Both the position numbers and the translations under genes were made by a program. The notes beneath the pieces were generated by a model, which saw only the letters and a program-made list of their open reading frames with translations, made no database searches and had not been told where the DNA came from. This document shows positions 1 to 7,385 of a DNA stretch of 40,745 nucleotides, piece after piece. The DNA comes from a virus. The stretch is taken from positions 1-40,745 of IMG/VR virus record IMGVR_UViG_3300032954_000040. One strand, given 5' to 3'. Each line of letters opens with the position of its first letter. Within the stretch, counting starts at the first letter, position 1.

Positions 1-486
1 ACATACGATGCGGCGAATAATGCAGTCCCCTCGGTGGGCGGAACTTTGACACATGGCGCCTTGATCAGTTGCGACGCGACCAATGGCTATAGTTATAATT
101 CAGGAGGCACCTTAACGGCGATTGGCGCCTTCGCTCAAAGCCCGAATACACCGGCTAATTGGACCGTTACGCAGGTTGATGGCAATTGGGCATGGGAAAG
201 TAATTTCAATATCTCAGAGGTTTTGCGGCCAGCATCAAAATCGACGTTTGCTGGTAGTTCTATCGTATCGTGCAGCGCGAGCTTTGGTCAATTCGGCACA
301 GCGGCGTTTGCTGGCGTTGGAGCGGTGACAGCCAATGGAACATTTGGGCAGTTTGATCTATTTACGTTATCCGGCGCCGGGACGCTGACGACGACAGCAA
401 CCGTCATAGATAAGGTTGGGCCGCAATACATGCAGTGGCAGAGCACCATTCCGCTGATCACAACATCCATTATTGGTGTGTTCTGA
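1..486 (+). CDS. Repeat-rich virion protein, 3' part (5' cut by window edge)
   Basis: The reading frame is open from base 1 to the TGA at 484-486, so this is the last 161 residues of a longer protein; a GTG at 34 is not needed as a start. The sequence is rich in Gly, Ala, Ser and Thr. Its second half has short units ending in an F/L-x-G-x-G-x-L/V-T pattern (for example LSGAGTLTTTA), the same style as the repeat arrays in the proteins at 7386, 24060 and 26931. It overlaps the next gene by one base (ATGA) and lies just upstream of the neck/tail genes, so a virion surface or decoration role is possible. No catalytic motif is seen and the function is not recognised. Confidence 0.7.
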   Translation, partial: TYDAANNAVPSVGGTLTHGALISCDATNGYSYNSGGTLTAIGAFAQSPNTPANWTVTQVDGNWAWESNFNISEVLRPASKSTFAGSSIVSCSASFGQFGTAAFAGVGAVTANGTFGQFDLFTLSGAGTLTTTATVIDKVGPQYMQWQSTIPLITTSIIGVF

Positions 487-1202
487 TGAAACCCACGCTT
501 TCCTATACCGAAAGCGAAATGTTTGTGGTGTTGCGTCGTATTCTGATGGCGTGGTTGCCGGCTGACGTGTCGGTGGTGAAGTCACAGATTAATCGAGTAC
601 CAGAGCCTCCTGGCACCGACTTTGTTCTGATGACGCCGATCATGCGCACACGACTTGAAACAAACACCGACAGGTATCAGGATGTGAGTTTTACCGGCTC
701 GATTGCCGGAACCATACTCACGGCGTCAGGAACTACTGGCGGAACGATCATTACTGGTGCTACACTATTCAGCGAAAGCGTTGTGGATGACACGATCATT
801 CTTGGCTATGTGACGGGATCAGGTGGCGATGGCACTTATTCTGTTTCGGTGCCGCAGTCAGCCGGTCCTGTAACGATGTATGCTGGTCTGAAGTCCGCGT
901 TGCAACCGACTAAAGTTGATATTCAACTCGATGTTCACGGGCCGAACAGTGCCGACAATACGCAAATCATCTCGACGCTATTCCGGGATGGCTATGCGAC
1001 TCGTGCTTTTGCGACTGATCCTGCTGGTTTGGATTTGCAGGCCCTTTATGCGGATGAACCGAAACAATTGCCATTTGTGAATGGCGAGAGTCAATTTGAA
1101 GATCGTTGGGTGATGACGTTATGCTTACAGGCAAATCAATTGGTTTATGTATCGCAACAGTTCTTCGATGAAGTTGACGTGGGACTTGTGGAAGTAGTCT
1201 AG
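486..1202 (+). CDS. Neck / tail-terminator-like protein with an inserted beta module
   Basis: 238 aa. ATG at 486 overlaps the previous stop as ATGA and is preferred over an upstream in-frame start at 435 that would overlap far into that gene. The N-terminus (SYTESEMFVVLRRIL) and the C-terminal half (DIQLDVHGPNSADN, RDGYATRAF, EDRWVMTLCLQAN) resemble the phage neck/tail terminator family (LIC_12616-like) that caps the tail tube at the head. Residues about 67-133 are an extra segment (FTGSIAGTILTAS to GSGGDGTYSVS) with the same pattern as segments in the sheath and baseplate J proteins. The position just before the sheath gene fits a tail-completion role. The family call is from pattern memory; the inserted segment is seen directly. 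Confidence 0.7.
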   Translation: MKPTLSYTESEMFVVLRRILMAWLPADVSVVKSQINRVPEPPGTDFVLMTPIMRTRLETNTDRYQDVSFTGSIAGTILTASGTTGGTIITGATLFSESVVDDTIILGYVTGSGGDGTYSVSVPQSAGPVTMYAGLKSALQPTKVDIQLDVHGPNSADNTQIISTLFRDGYATRAFATDPAGLDLQALYADEPKQLPFVNGESQFEDRWVMTLCLQANQLVYVSQQFFDEVDVGLVEVV

Positions 1203-1212
1203 GGGAAAAAGA

Positions 1213-2952
1213 ATGTCTGGCACTCTCGCAATTCCCGCTTCACAGCTTGTTAATTCTGTCCCTGGCGTCCTGAGTGCCGGCGGTTCGGCGCTTGATTTGA
1301 TTGGTTTGGCACTGACAACGACTCCGAGGGTGCCGATTGGTACGGTTAAAGCGTTTTCGACTCAGGCCAATGTGGCATCGTTTTTTGGTGCAACGTCGCC
1401 TGAAGCTGCTTTTGCTACCAATTATTTTCTTGGTTTCAATAACTCCACGGTTAAACCGGGTTCATTGTTATTTGCTCAATATAATGCGGCAGCAGTTGGG
1501 GGTTACTTGTGGGGCGGAAGCCTACTTGGTATTCCGCAAACGACATGGCAGGGTTACAGCGGCATTCTGACTATTTCGATTGATGGAACGCCAGTCACTA
1601 GTACCACCATTAACCTGTCATCGGCTACCAGCCTGACCGCCGCCGCTGAACTCATTACTGTGGCGCTTGGAACAACCGGGCCGGCTCAGGCAGCATTTAC
1701 CGGAGTAATTTCCGGCACCACCGTCACCGTATCAAACTGGACTGGCAACGCTATTGCAGTTGGTCAGGAAATTCGTGGGTCCGGTATTGCGGCGGGAACG
1801 CAAATAGTATCGTTCGGCACCGGAACAGGCGGCAATGGAACTTATATTATTTCCGGATCGTTTAGCATCGGTGCGTCGTCCATGACGACAAACACACCAA
1901 CTGTTACTTATGATACGATTACCGGCTCTTTTGTGGTGAACAGTTCCAGCACGGGGGCGAATTCATCTGTATCGTATGGGTCTGGCACAATTGCCGCCAA
2001 TCTTATGCTGACTCAGGCCGCAGGAGCAGTTATTTCCCCCGGCGCGGCAGCAACGAATCCAACCGATGCGATGAACACAATTGTAGCGCAAACCACCAAT
2101 TGGGCGACGTTCACCACGCTGTTCAATCCAGATGTTTCGGGTAATGCGAACAAGCTATTGTTTGCCGCGTGGGCCAATTCGCAAACCGGAAACGAAGTTA
2201 ATAGCTATATCTATGTTCCGTGGGATTCTGACCCGACGCCGACGCAATCGACTACCGCGACAGCGAGTCTTGGCTACATTCTGACACAAAGCGGAAGCAA
2301 CGGAACGTTTCCGATTTATTCGCCCTCGCAAGGCACGACGATAGCGGCATTTTTCATGGGAGCAGTGGCGTCGATCAATTTCGATCAGCTTGACGGCCGT
2401 ATTGACCCATGCTTCAAGTCGCAAGGTGGCTTGGTTGCCGATGTTACAAATGCAACCGTTTCGACTAATTTACAGGCCAATGGCTATAATTTTTATGGAA
2501 AATGGAATACGGCGAACCAATCATTCAGCTTCCTTTTCCCCGGTTCAATCACGGGTGAGTTTTTGTGGGCTGATAGTTATGTAAATCAAATATGGATGAA
2601 TAACCAATTTCAACTCGCTATTATGGTTCTGTTTACTAACGTTAGAAGCATACCGTATAATCACGCGGGCTATGACTTGATTCGTGCGGCGCTACTTGAT
2701 CCAATTCAAGCGGCCGGTAACTTTGGCGCATGGCGTGCCGGTGTGACCCTATCCAATGCGCAGATACAGGAAATAAACGGTTCGGCTGGATTTGATGTCG
2801 CCACGACGCTTCAGAATCGTGGTTGGTATCTTTTAATCCAAGACGCATCGCCGCAAGTGAGAGCGGCGCGAGGCAGCCCGCCCTGCACCTTTTGGTATGT
2901 TGATGGGCAGTCTGTTCATAAGCTAAACATCGCCTCCATAGAGGTTCAATAG
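1213..2952 (+). CDS. Contractile tail sheath protein (DUF3383 family)
   Basis: 579 aa, starting at ATG 1213 behind an AGGGGAAAAAG ribosome site. The N-terminus (SQLVNSVPGVLSAGGSALD), the FATNYFLGF segment and the C-terminal part with IRAALLDPIQAAGNFGAW and a cysteine-containing end (SPPCTFWYVDG) match DUF3383, the sheath family of AP22/Bcep781-type myophages. It would polymerise round the tail tube and contract at infection. Residues about 160-226 are an added module (FTGVISGTTVTVS to GTGTGGNGTYIIS) also found in the neck and baseplate J proteins, and this makes the protein longer than usual. The tube gene follows directly, as expected. Confidence in a structural sheath role is high. Confidence 0.85.
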   Translation: MSGTLAIPASQLVNSVPGVLSAGGSALDLIGLALTTTPRVPIGTVKAFSTQANVASFFGATSPEAAFATNYFLGFNNSTVKPGSLLFAQYNAAAVGGYLWGGSLLGIPQTTWQGYSGILTISIDGTPVTSTTINLSSATSLTAAAELITVALGTTGPAQAAFTGVISGTTVTVSNWTGNAIAVGQEIRGSGIAAGTQIVSFGTGTGGNGTYIISGSFSIGASSMTTNTPTVTYDTITGSFVVNSSSTGANSSVSYGSGTIAANLMLTQAAGAVISPGAAATNPTDAMNTIVAQTTNWATFTTLFNPDVSGNANKLLFAAWANSQTGNEVNSYIYVPWDSDPTPTQSTTATASLGYILTQSGSNGTFPIYSPSQGTTIAAFFMGAVASINFDQLDGRIDPCFKSQGGLVADVTNATVSTNLQANGYNFYGKWNTANQSFSFLFPGSITGEFLWADSYVNQIWMNNQFQLAIMVLFTNVRSIPYNHAGYDLIRAALLDPIQAAGNFGAWRAGVTLSNAQIQEINGSAGFDVATTLQNRGWYLLIQDASPQVRAARGSPPCTFWYVDGQSVHKLNIASIEVQ

Positions 2953-2976
2953 CTCGTGACGTAGGAGTAATAAGAC

Positions 2977-3408
2977 ATGGCTACGATTACGAGTGCAAAC
3001 TGTGTATTTATGCTGTCAATCTTTGGTGTTTTCAACACACCGCAGCAATTGCAGGGTTTTGCGGCTGACGACATCTTTACGACTCCGGCCGTTACGCCAG
3101 TCGAAACCTTGATGGGCGTCGATGGAGTTTTATCGGGTGGTTGGACTCCGGTTCCGGTGCCGCAGACAATTTCGCTTCAGGCTGATTCGTCATCCAGTAT
3201 AATTTTTGACAGTTGGGCTGAAGCGCAAATTTCGGCAGGAGATGTTTATGTCGCCAACGGATCGGTGCGATTGAATTCGATCAGTAGCCTATATACAATG
3301 GTCAATGGGTTCTTGACCAGTTACATGCCAATCCCGGACGCGCGTAAAATCTTACAGCCTCGGCGCTTTACGATTACGTGGCAGAAGGTTATTCCAACGC
3401 CGATTTAA
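2977..3408 (+). CDS. Tail tube protein
   Basis: 143 aa, starting at ATG 2977 behind GTAGGAGTAATAAGAC. The length, the position straight after the sheath and before the tail assembly chaperone, and the sequence style (ITSANCVFML, GVDGVLSGGWTPVPVPQTISLQADS, a conserved hydrophobic middle) fit the tail tube protein that follows the DUF3383 sheath in related phages. It would form the hexameric rings of the inner tube through which DNA passes. No enzymatic motif is present. The assignment rests mainly on gene order and length; an alternative is another tube-like baseplate ring protein. Confidence 0.7.
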   Translation: MATITSANCVFMLSIFGVFNTPQQLQGFAADDIFTTPAVTPVETLMGVDGVLSGGWTPVPVPQTISLQADSSSSIIFDSWAEAQISAGDVYVANGSVRLNSISSLYTMVNGFLTSYMPIPDARKILQPRRFTITWQKVIPTPI

Positions 3409-3418
3409 GGATCATTAA

Positions 3419-3910
3419 ATGCGAAAAGAAATAATTGTTCATGTTGATTTAGAAGGTCGTGATAAGGGCAAGGTATTTAAGATTCGTGAGATGCCAGCCG
3501 AACAAGCGGAGGCGTGGGGCGCGCGGTTCACGCTGGCACTGATGAAGGCCAATGTTGAGGTTCCATCGAACTTTACCGAATTGGGGATGGCTGCCATTGT
3601 GGTGATCGGCATTCATGCCCTTGGCAGTATTCCTTGGGAAACCGCCAAACCGCTACTCGATGAAATGATGGGATGCGTGATTGGAATATTCCCTGATCCA
3701 AACCATCCAAACGTCATGCGTGGCCTTGTGCCGGACGATATTGAGGAAGTACAAACGCGAGCGTGGTTGCGAGATAAAATAATCGAGCTACACTTGGGTT
3801 TTTCGATCAGCGGAAAGATTGCCGAATTCCGCCAGAGTGCCAAGGCAGTGATGCAAACGAATGGGCAGAATACACCAATGTCCCCAAAACCATCGGATCA
3901 GTTGTCTTAA
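3419..3910 (+). CDS. Tail assembly chaperone, short (unshifted) form
   Basis: 163 aa, starting at ATG 3419 after GGATCATTAA. It begins with a beta hairpin-like segment (KEIIVHVDLEGRDKGKVFKI) and EMPAEQAEAWGARF, as in the first chaperone gene between tube and tape measure in many long-tailed phages. The chaperone coats the tape measure while the tube polymerises and is absent from the finished virion. The stop at 3908-3910 is bypassed in a fraction of ribosomes if the CCCAAAA site at 3883-3889 is used, giving the 208-aa form described separately. The following 130 bases are open in the -1 frame, which is the typical layout of this gene pair. Confidence 0.8.
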   Translation: MRKEIIVHVDLEGRDKGKVFKIREMPAEQAEAWGARFTLALMKANVEVPSNFTELGMAAIVVIGIHALGSIPWETAKPLLDEMMGCVIGIFPDPNHPNVMRGLVPDDIEEVQTRAWLRDKIIELHLGFSISGKIAEFRQSAKAVMQTNGQNTPMSPKPSDQLS

Positions 3911-4044
3911 GTAAGTTAGCTACGCTTTATGAATTGCAGACAATTTATAGCGTTGAAGATTTATACACGTTCCTTGAAATTATAGCGGTTGATCGAGCCA
4001 ATGAGTTTTTGTTGGCGAAACGAAGTCAGGAGGACAGGCGATAG
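3419..4044 (+). CDS. Tail assembly chaperone, -1 frameshift fusion form
   Basis: Predicted long product. 157 codons are read in the first frame up to the Lys codon at 3887-3889; the ribosome then slips back one base and reads 51 more codons to TAG at 4042-4044, giving 208 aa. The extension runs TIGSVVLSKL, ATLYELQTIY, SVEDLYTFLE, IIAVDRANEF and a charged end. That is the usual character of the T part of tail chaperones, a short helical domain that binds the tape measure. The extension frame has no good start codon or ribosome site of its own, and the next gene (tape measure) starts 12 bases later. The slippage itself is inferred. Confidence 0.75.
3883..3889 (+). promoter_or_regulatory. Programmed -1 ribosomal frameshift site CCCAAAA
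   Basis: In the zero frame the bases read C CCA AAA, matching the X XXY YYZ slippery pattern; both tRNAs can re-pair after a one-base backward slip. The site is 18 bases before the zero-frame stop and leads into an open -1 frame of 51 codons. It lies between tail tube and tape measure genes, where such shifts are well known. No strong downstream hairpin was worked out. Confidence 0.75.
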
Positions 4045-4056
4045 GAGATCGGGGTT

Positions 4057-6051
4057 ATGGCAAATATCGTTGATGAACTTGTCATTACTCTCGGCCTCGA
4101 CGCCTCTCAATTTACCGCTGGCTCGGTCAAGATCAAAGATGACCTTGAGCAATTAAAGCGTGAATCCGAAGATCATGGCAAGAAAGTTGAGCACTCTGCC
4201 GGCACAGCAACGGCAGCGTATGCGAAACTGCGCAACGAAGTTATGGCGCTGACGGCGCTATTTGTTGCCGGGCTTGGCATAAAGGAATTCACCACTAATA
4301 CGAATATATTTAACGCCGCGACCGGGCAACTGGCGCAGAACATTGGCCTGACGACTGAACAACTTTATCTTTTAGAGGAAGGTGCTAAACGTTTTGGCGG
4401 CACGTCCGAGGCTACTGCTGGTTCACTTTCAGGGTTAATGAGTGAGCTTCAACAGTTTTCAATTACTGGTCAATCGAATCTTTTACCTTTCTTCAGAACA
4501 TTACATATTGATATTGGCGGACTCCGCGATGGCACTAGAAGTTTTTATGATATTATCATTGAGCTTCATAAAGCCTTAAGTAAAATGACCTCAACCGAGG
4601 CAACTCAGTGGGGCAAAATGTTTGGCCTTGATCCAGCGACAGTAATGTTGTTGCGTCAAAGCGACGAGGAATTTCAAAAACTAATTCAACACATAAAAGA
4701 AATTGGCGTGCCGACTGAAAAAGATATTCAGTTAGGTCAAGAATTTAGAGGCGCGCTAGCTGACCTTGAGCAAGCATCGAAGATGTTTGGCTTGACATTA
4801 CTGCGCGATTTGAACCCTGAAATTATAAAAGTAATGAAGGGTATTGAGAGTTGGTTACAAAACAAAGATAATATCAAAGCGGTCGAAACCTGGGTCCTTG
4901 ATGTAGAGCGGGCTATTAAGCAAGTTGTTGATGCACTCGGCGGTTGGAAGAGTGCAACGGAAATTTTGTTTGGCCTGTGGGCGTTTTCTAAAATATCTCC
5001 ATTGCTGGCTAACATCGGACTTATTACCGGCGCCATTTTTGGCGTTGGCGCAACGATTTCTGGCGTAACAGCCCTGTGGTTGGCATTTCTTGCTGCGTTG
5101 GCGCTTACGCCAGAATCAGCGCCGGGCGCAGCAGCAAGAAACAAAGCTGGCCTTTATGATCAACCCCAACAGCCAAGCCTTCAAAATCAATGGGAGCAAG
5201 AGCATCCGGGACAGAAGTTTTCCTTTGGAAAAATGGTCGGTGGTGCATGGCAGTCTGCTAAGGATTGGATGTTTGGAAAGGACGAAGATAAGCACGCCGC
5301 CGCGTTGCGTGATACGTTATCGCGAGATTTGGGGATAAGTAAAGATGCGGCATCTGGATTAGTCGGCGGCAATCTTATTCCAGAGAGCAACCTAAATCCT
5401 AATGCAGTAAATCCAACATCTGGCGCCCTCGGGCTGGCTCAATGGCTTGGTCCGAGAAAAGATGCTCTGTTTGAGTGGGCCGCATTAAACAAACTTGACC
5501 CCAAAAAAGAATCCACACAGCTAGGATTTCTTGAGTGGGAACTAAGGAATACATTTCCTGATGTATTAAAGGCATTGCAGGATGGAAGAATAACCCCACA
5601 ACAAGCAACGAATTATGTTTTACATCATTACGAGAAACCCGGAGATCAAAGCCCGGCAGAGGAACAGCGACGTGGCGATATTGCTCGACACGTTGCGGCA
5701 TTGCCGAGTCCAGAACCAACCGCGCCGCCATGGTATCACCCCACGCCGGCATCTCCTACCGTGCCGGCAGTCCCCAGAACAACGCCGGTCATTCCTCGTC
5801 CGACACCTATGCCCGATCCATCTCTACGCTTGGCAACGATACCGCGTGCTCAGATTATGACTTCGGCTTCTAATAGCGTAATAAACACCAACACAACATC
5901 TCACGCCGCGAGCAATATAAACAATTCCACCACCATAGGATCAATCAACATCCAGACAGCGGAAACCAGTCCGGACGGATTGGCTAAGGGTTTGAAAGGT
6001 GCGTTGCAACGTTATCAATTGGCGGCAAACGCCAATACTGGCTTAGTATGA
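4057..6051 (+). CDS. Tail tape measure protein with lysozyme-like domain
   Basis: 664 aa, ATG 4057 with an AGGAGATCGGGGTT leader. The N-terminus (VDELVITLGLDASQFTAG, then a Lys/Glu-rich helix) is typical of tape measure proteins. Two hydrophobic stretches lie near residues 65-85 and 300-350. Residues about 425-550 resemble the phage tail lysozyme domain (Phage_lysozyme2): GISKDAASGLVGGNLIPESN with a likely catalytic Glu443, then GALGLAQWLG and an RR-GDIARHV end. It sets tail length and may open the cell wall locally during DNA entry. At 664 residues it implies a fairly short tail. The Pro-rich and Asn/Thr-rich C-terminus (570-640) is probably a linker. The stop overlaps the next start (ATGA). 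Confidence 0.85.
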   Translation: MANIVDELVITLGLDASQFTAGSVKIKDDLEQLKRESEDHGKKVEHSAGTATAAYAKLRNEVMALTALFVAGLGIKEFTTNTNIFNAATGQLAQNIGLTTEQLYLLEEGAKRFGGTSEATAGSLSGLMSELQQFSITGQSNLLPFFRTLHIDIGGLRDGTRSFYDIIIELHKALSKMTSTEATQWGKMFGLDPATVMLLRQSDEEFQKLIQHIKEIGVPTEKDIQLGQEFRGALADLEQASKMFGLTLLRDLNPEIIKVMKGIESWLQNKDNIKAVETWVLDVERAIKQVVDALGGWKSATEILFGLWAFSKISPLLANIGLITGAIFGVGATISGVTALWLAFLAALALTPESAPGAAARNKAGLYDQPQQPSLQNQWEQEHPGQKFSFGKMVGGAWQSAKDWMFGKDEDKHAAALRDTLSRDLGISKDAASGLVGGNLIPESNLNPNAVNPTSGALGLAQWLGPRKDALFEWAALNKLDPKKESTQLGFLEWELRNTFPDVLKALQDGRITPQQATNYVLHHYEKPGDQSPAEEQRRGDIARHVAALPSPEPTAPPWYHPTPASPTVPAVPRTTPVIPRPTPMPDPSLRLATIPRAQIMTSASNSVINTNTTSHAASNINNSTTIGSINIQTAETSPDGLAKGLKGALQRYQLAANANTGLV

Positions 6052-6344
6052 ACAACCAGATCATATCCCCATTAGATATTTTGATGCATATATCTAATTG
6101 GGTGACTCCTATTATTGTTGCCATGGTGAGTGGTTTAATCAGTGGCTTATTCATGCTGATCGTTGGAAGAATGAATTCTCTCGAAACAGATGTTAAAGAT
6201 AATCGCGAAGCACTCAATAAATCAATTGATGAAATATACAATAAAATATGGGAACATCATGCACAGATTCTAAAAGACTATCCAACGAAACAAGATTTGG
6301 CTAATCTGGAAAATAAACTACTGGACGCTATACGGAACCGTTAA
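6048..6344 (+). CDS. Small membrane-anchored coiled-coil protein
   Basis: 98 aa, ATG overlapping the tape measure stop. One clear membrane segment (residues about 19-41, TPIIVAMVSGLISGLFMLIV) is followed by a charged region of heptad-like character (SLETDVKDNREALNKSIDEI) to the C-terminus. The stop overlaps the next start by one base, so it is translationally coupled within the tail operon. The layout mirrors, in reverse, the 140-aa protein at 30180 (coiled coil first, membrane segment last). The family is not recognised; a baseplate-associated or tail-tip membrane protein is possible, and a holin role is less likely given the distance from the lysis genes. Confidence 0.65.
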   Translation: MNNQIISPLDILMHISNWVTPIIVAMVSGLISGLFMLIVGRMNSLETDVKDNREALNKSIDEIYNKIWEHHAQILKDYPTKQDLANLENKLLDAIRNR

Positions 6345-7003
6345 TGGCACTCGTCTTTCCAAATGTTCCATTTGCCCCTGGCGTTCCGCCATTGTTGCGG
6401 AATCCTAATGCGTTGCTTGATGGAGCAATAAGCCTTTTGACTTCGGATGGCCTTGGCGTTGGAAGCGGATTTCCCGGCCCTCAATGGGGAATCTTTACGA
6501 CTGACGGCATTCCGGTCGCGATCCCGGATAACGTTGCTGTGGTGGAGTTTCGGCGTGAAGGTAGAATTTCGGATTACCCGGTAGAGGAAGGAGGGTTTGC
6601 ATCCTATGACAAAGTGCAGCTTCCTTATGACGCGCGTGTTAGATTTACGATCGGTAGTTCAGCGGCAGCGCGAACTGAATTTCTGGCCAATATAGACGCC
6701 GCTCAGCAATCACTTAACCTATACACAATAATAACCCCTGACGCTTGGTACTACAATGCTAACATTATTCATTATAGTTATCGGCGTGAGCATCGTTACG
6801 GGGGTGCTGGCCTCGGTGCCTATTCTGGCACTAATTTGCTTTTGGTTGAAGTGTGGCTTGAAGAAGTAAGAGTAACGGCATCTGCGCAATTCACCAATAC
6901 GAAAAGCCCATCAAGTCAGGATCAAACAAACAGCGGCCCGGTTAGCGCAACAACTCCAACATCGGGTCAAGACGCGGTTCTTGAAACAACGGCATTTACC
7001 TAA
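6344..7003 (+). CDS. Putative baseplate component
   Basis: 219 aa, ATG overlapping the previous stop. The sequence has Pro-rich entry segments (FPNVPFAPGVPPLLRNP), a conserved-looking YPVEEGGFASYDKVQLPYDARVR-type region, and ALLDGAISLL near the start, features of the protein that follows the tape measure in AP22/Pam3-like phages and belongs to the baseplate hub. The last 40 residues are a low-complexity Ser/Thr/Gln tail. It is coupled by a one-base overlap to the plug-like gene at 7003. Its exact place in the baseplate cannot be fixed from sequence alone. Confidence 0.6.
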   Translation: MALVFPNVPFAPGVPPLLRNPNALLDGAISLLTSDGLGVGSGFPGPQWGIFTTDGIPVAIPDNVAVVEFRREGRISDYPVEEGGFASYDKVQLPYDARVRFTIGSSAAARTEFLANIDAAQQSLNLYTIITPDAWYYNANIIHYSYRREHRYGGAGLGAYSGTNLLLVEVWLEEVRVTASAQFTNTKSPSSQDQTNSGPVSATTPTSGQDAVLETTAFT

Positions 7004-7374
7004 TGCTTATTATTCCCCTTGAACCCGTGCCGTCGCAACAGGTTTCGGTGGAACTGAATAATCAGTCATGTAAGATCAATGTTTATCAGCGCACGACTGG
7101 ATTGTTTGTCGATCTTTATATGGACGACGATTTGCTCGTTGGTGGCGTATTGGCGCTAAATAGTAACCTAATTGTTCGTTTTTTGTATCTTGGCTTTGTC
7201 GGTGATTTGGCTATCGTCAATCTGCACTCGATCTTTAGCACACAAGTTGATCCATCTTACTCTGGACTCGGTTCGCAGTTCGTTTTGGTTTACTTATTAC
7301 CCTCTGAAGTTCCGGCGTTTTTGACTCCAAAGGTTAATGGCTATTGGTCGCCTACTAATCCAATCTCATTATAG
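7003..7374 (+). CDS. Baseplate plug-like protein (Pam3 gp18-type)
   Basis: 123 aa. The pattern LIIPLEPVPSQQVSVELNNQ, INVYQRTTGLFVDLYMDD, FLYLGFVGDLAIVN and YSGLGSQFVLVYLLP matches the small protein that plugs the central channel of the cyanophage Pam3 baseplate (gp18 domain, DUF6983). It would block the tube lumen before contraction. The next gene begins with a second copy of the same domain; the two share an exact stretch encoding RTTGLFVDLY, so this is a tandem duplication. The family name is from memory; the duplication is seen directly. Confidence 0.75.
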   Translation: MLIIPLEPVPSQQVSVELNNQSCKINVYQRTTGLFVDLYMDDDLLVGGVLALNSNLIVRFLYLGFVGDLAIVNLHSIFSTQVDPSYSGLGSQFVLVYLLPSEVPAFLTPKVNGYWSPTNPISL

Positions 7375-7385
7375 GGAGCGGCTTT

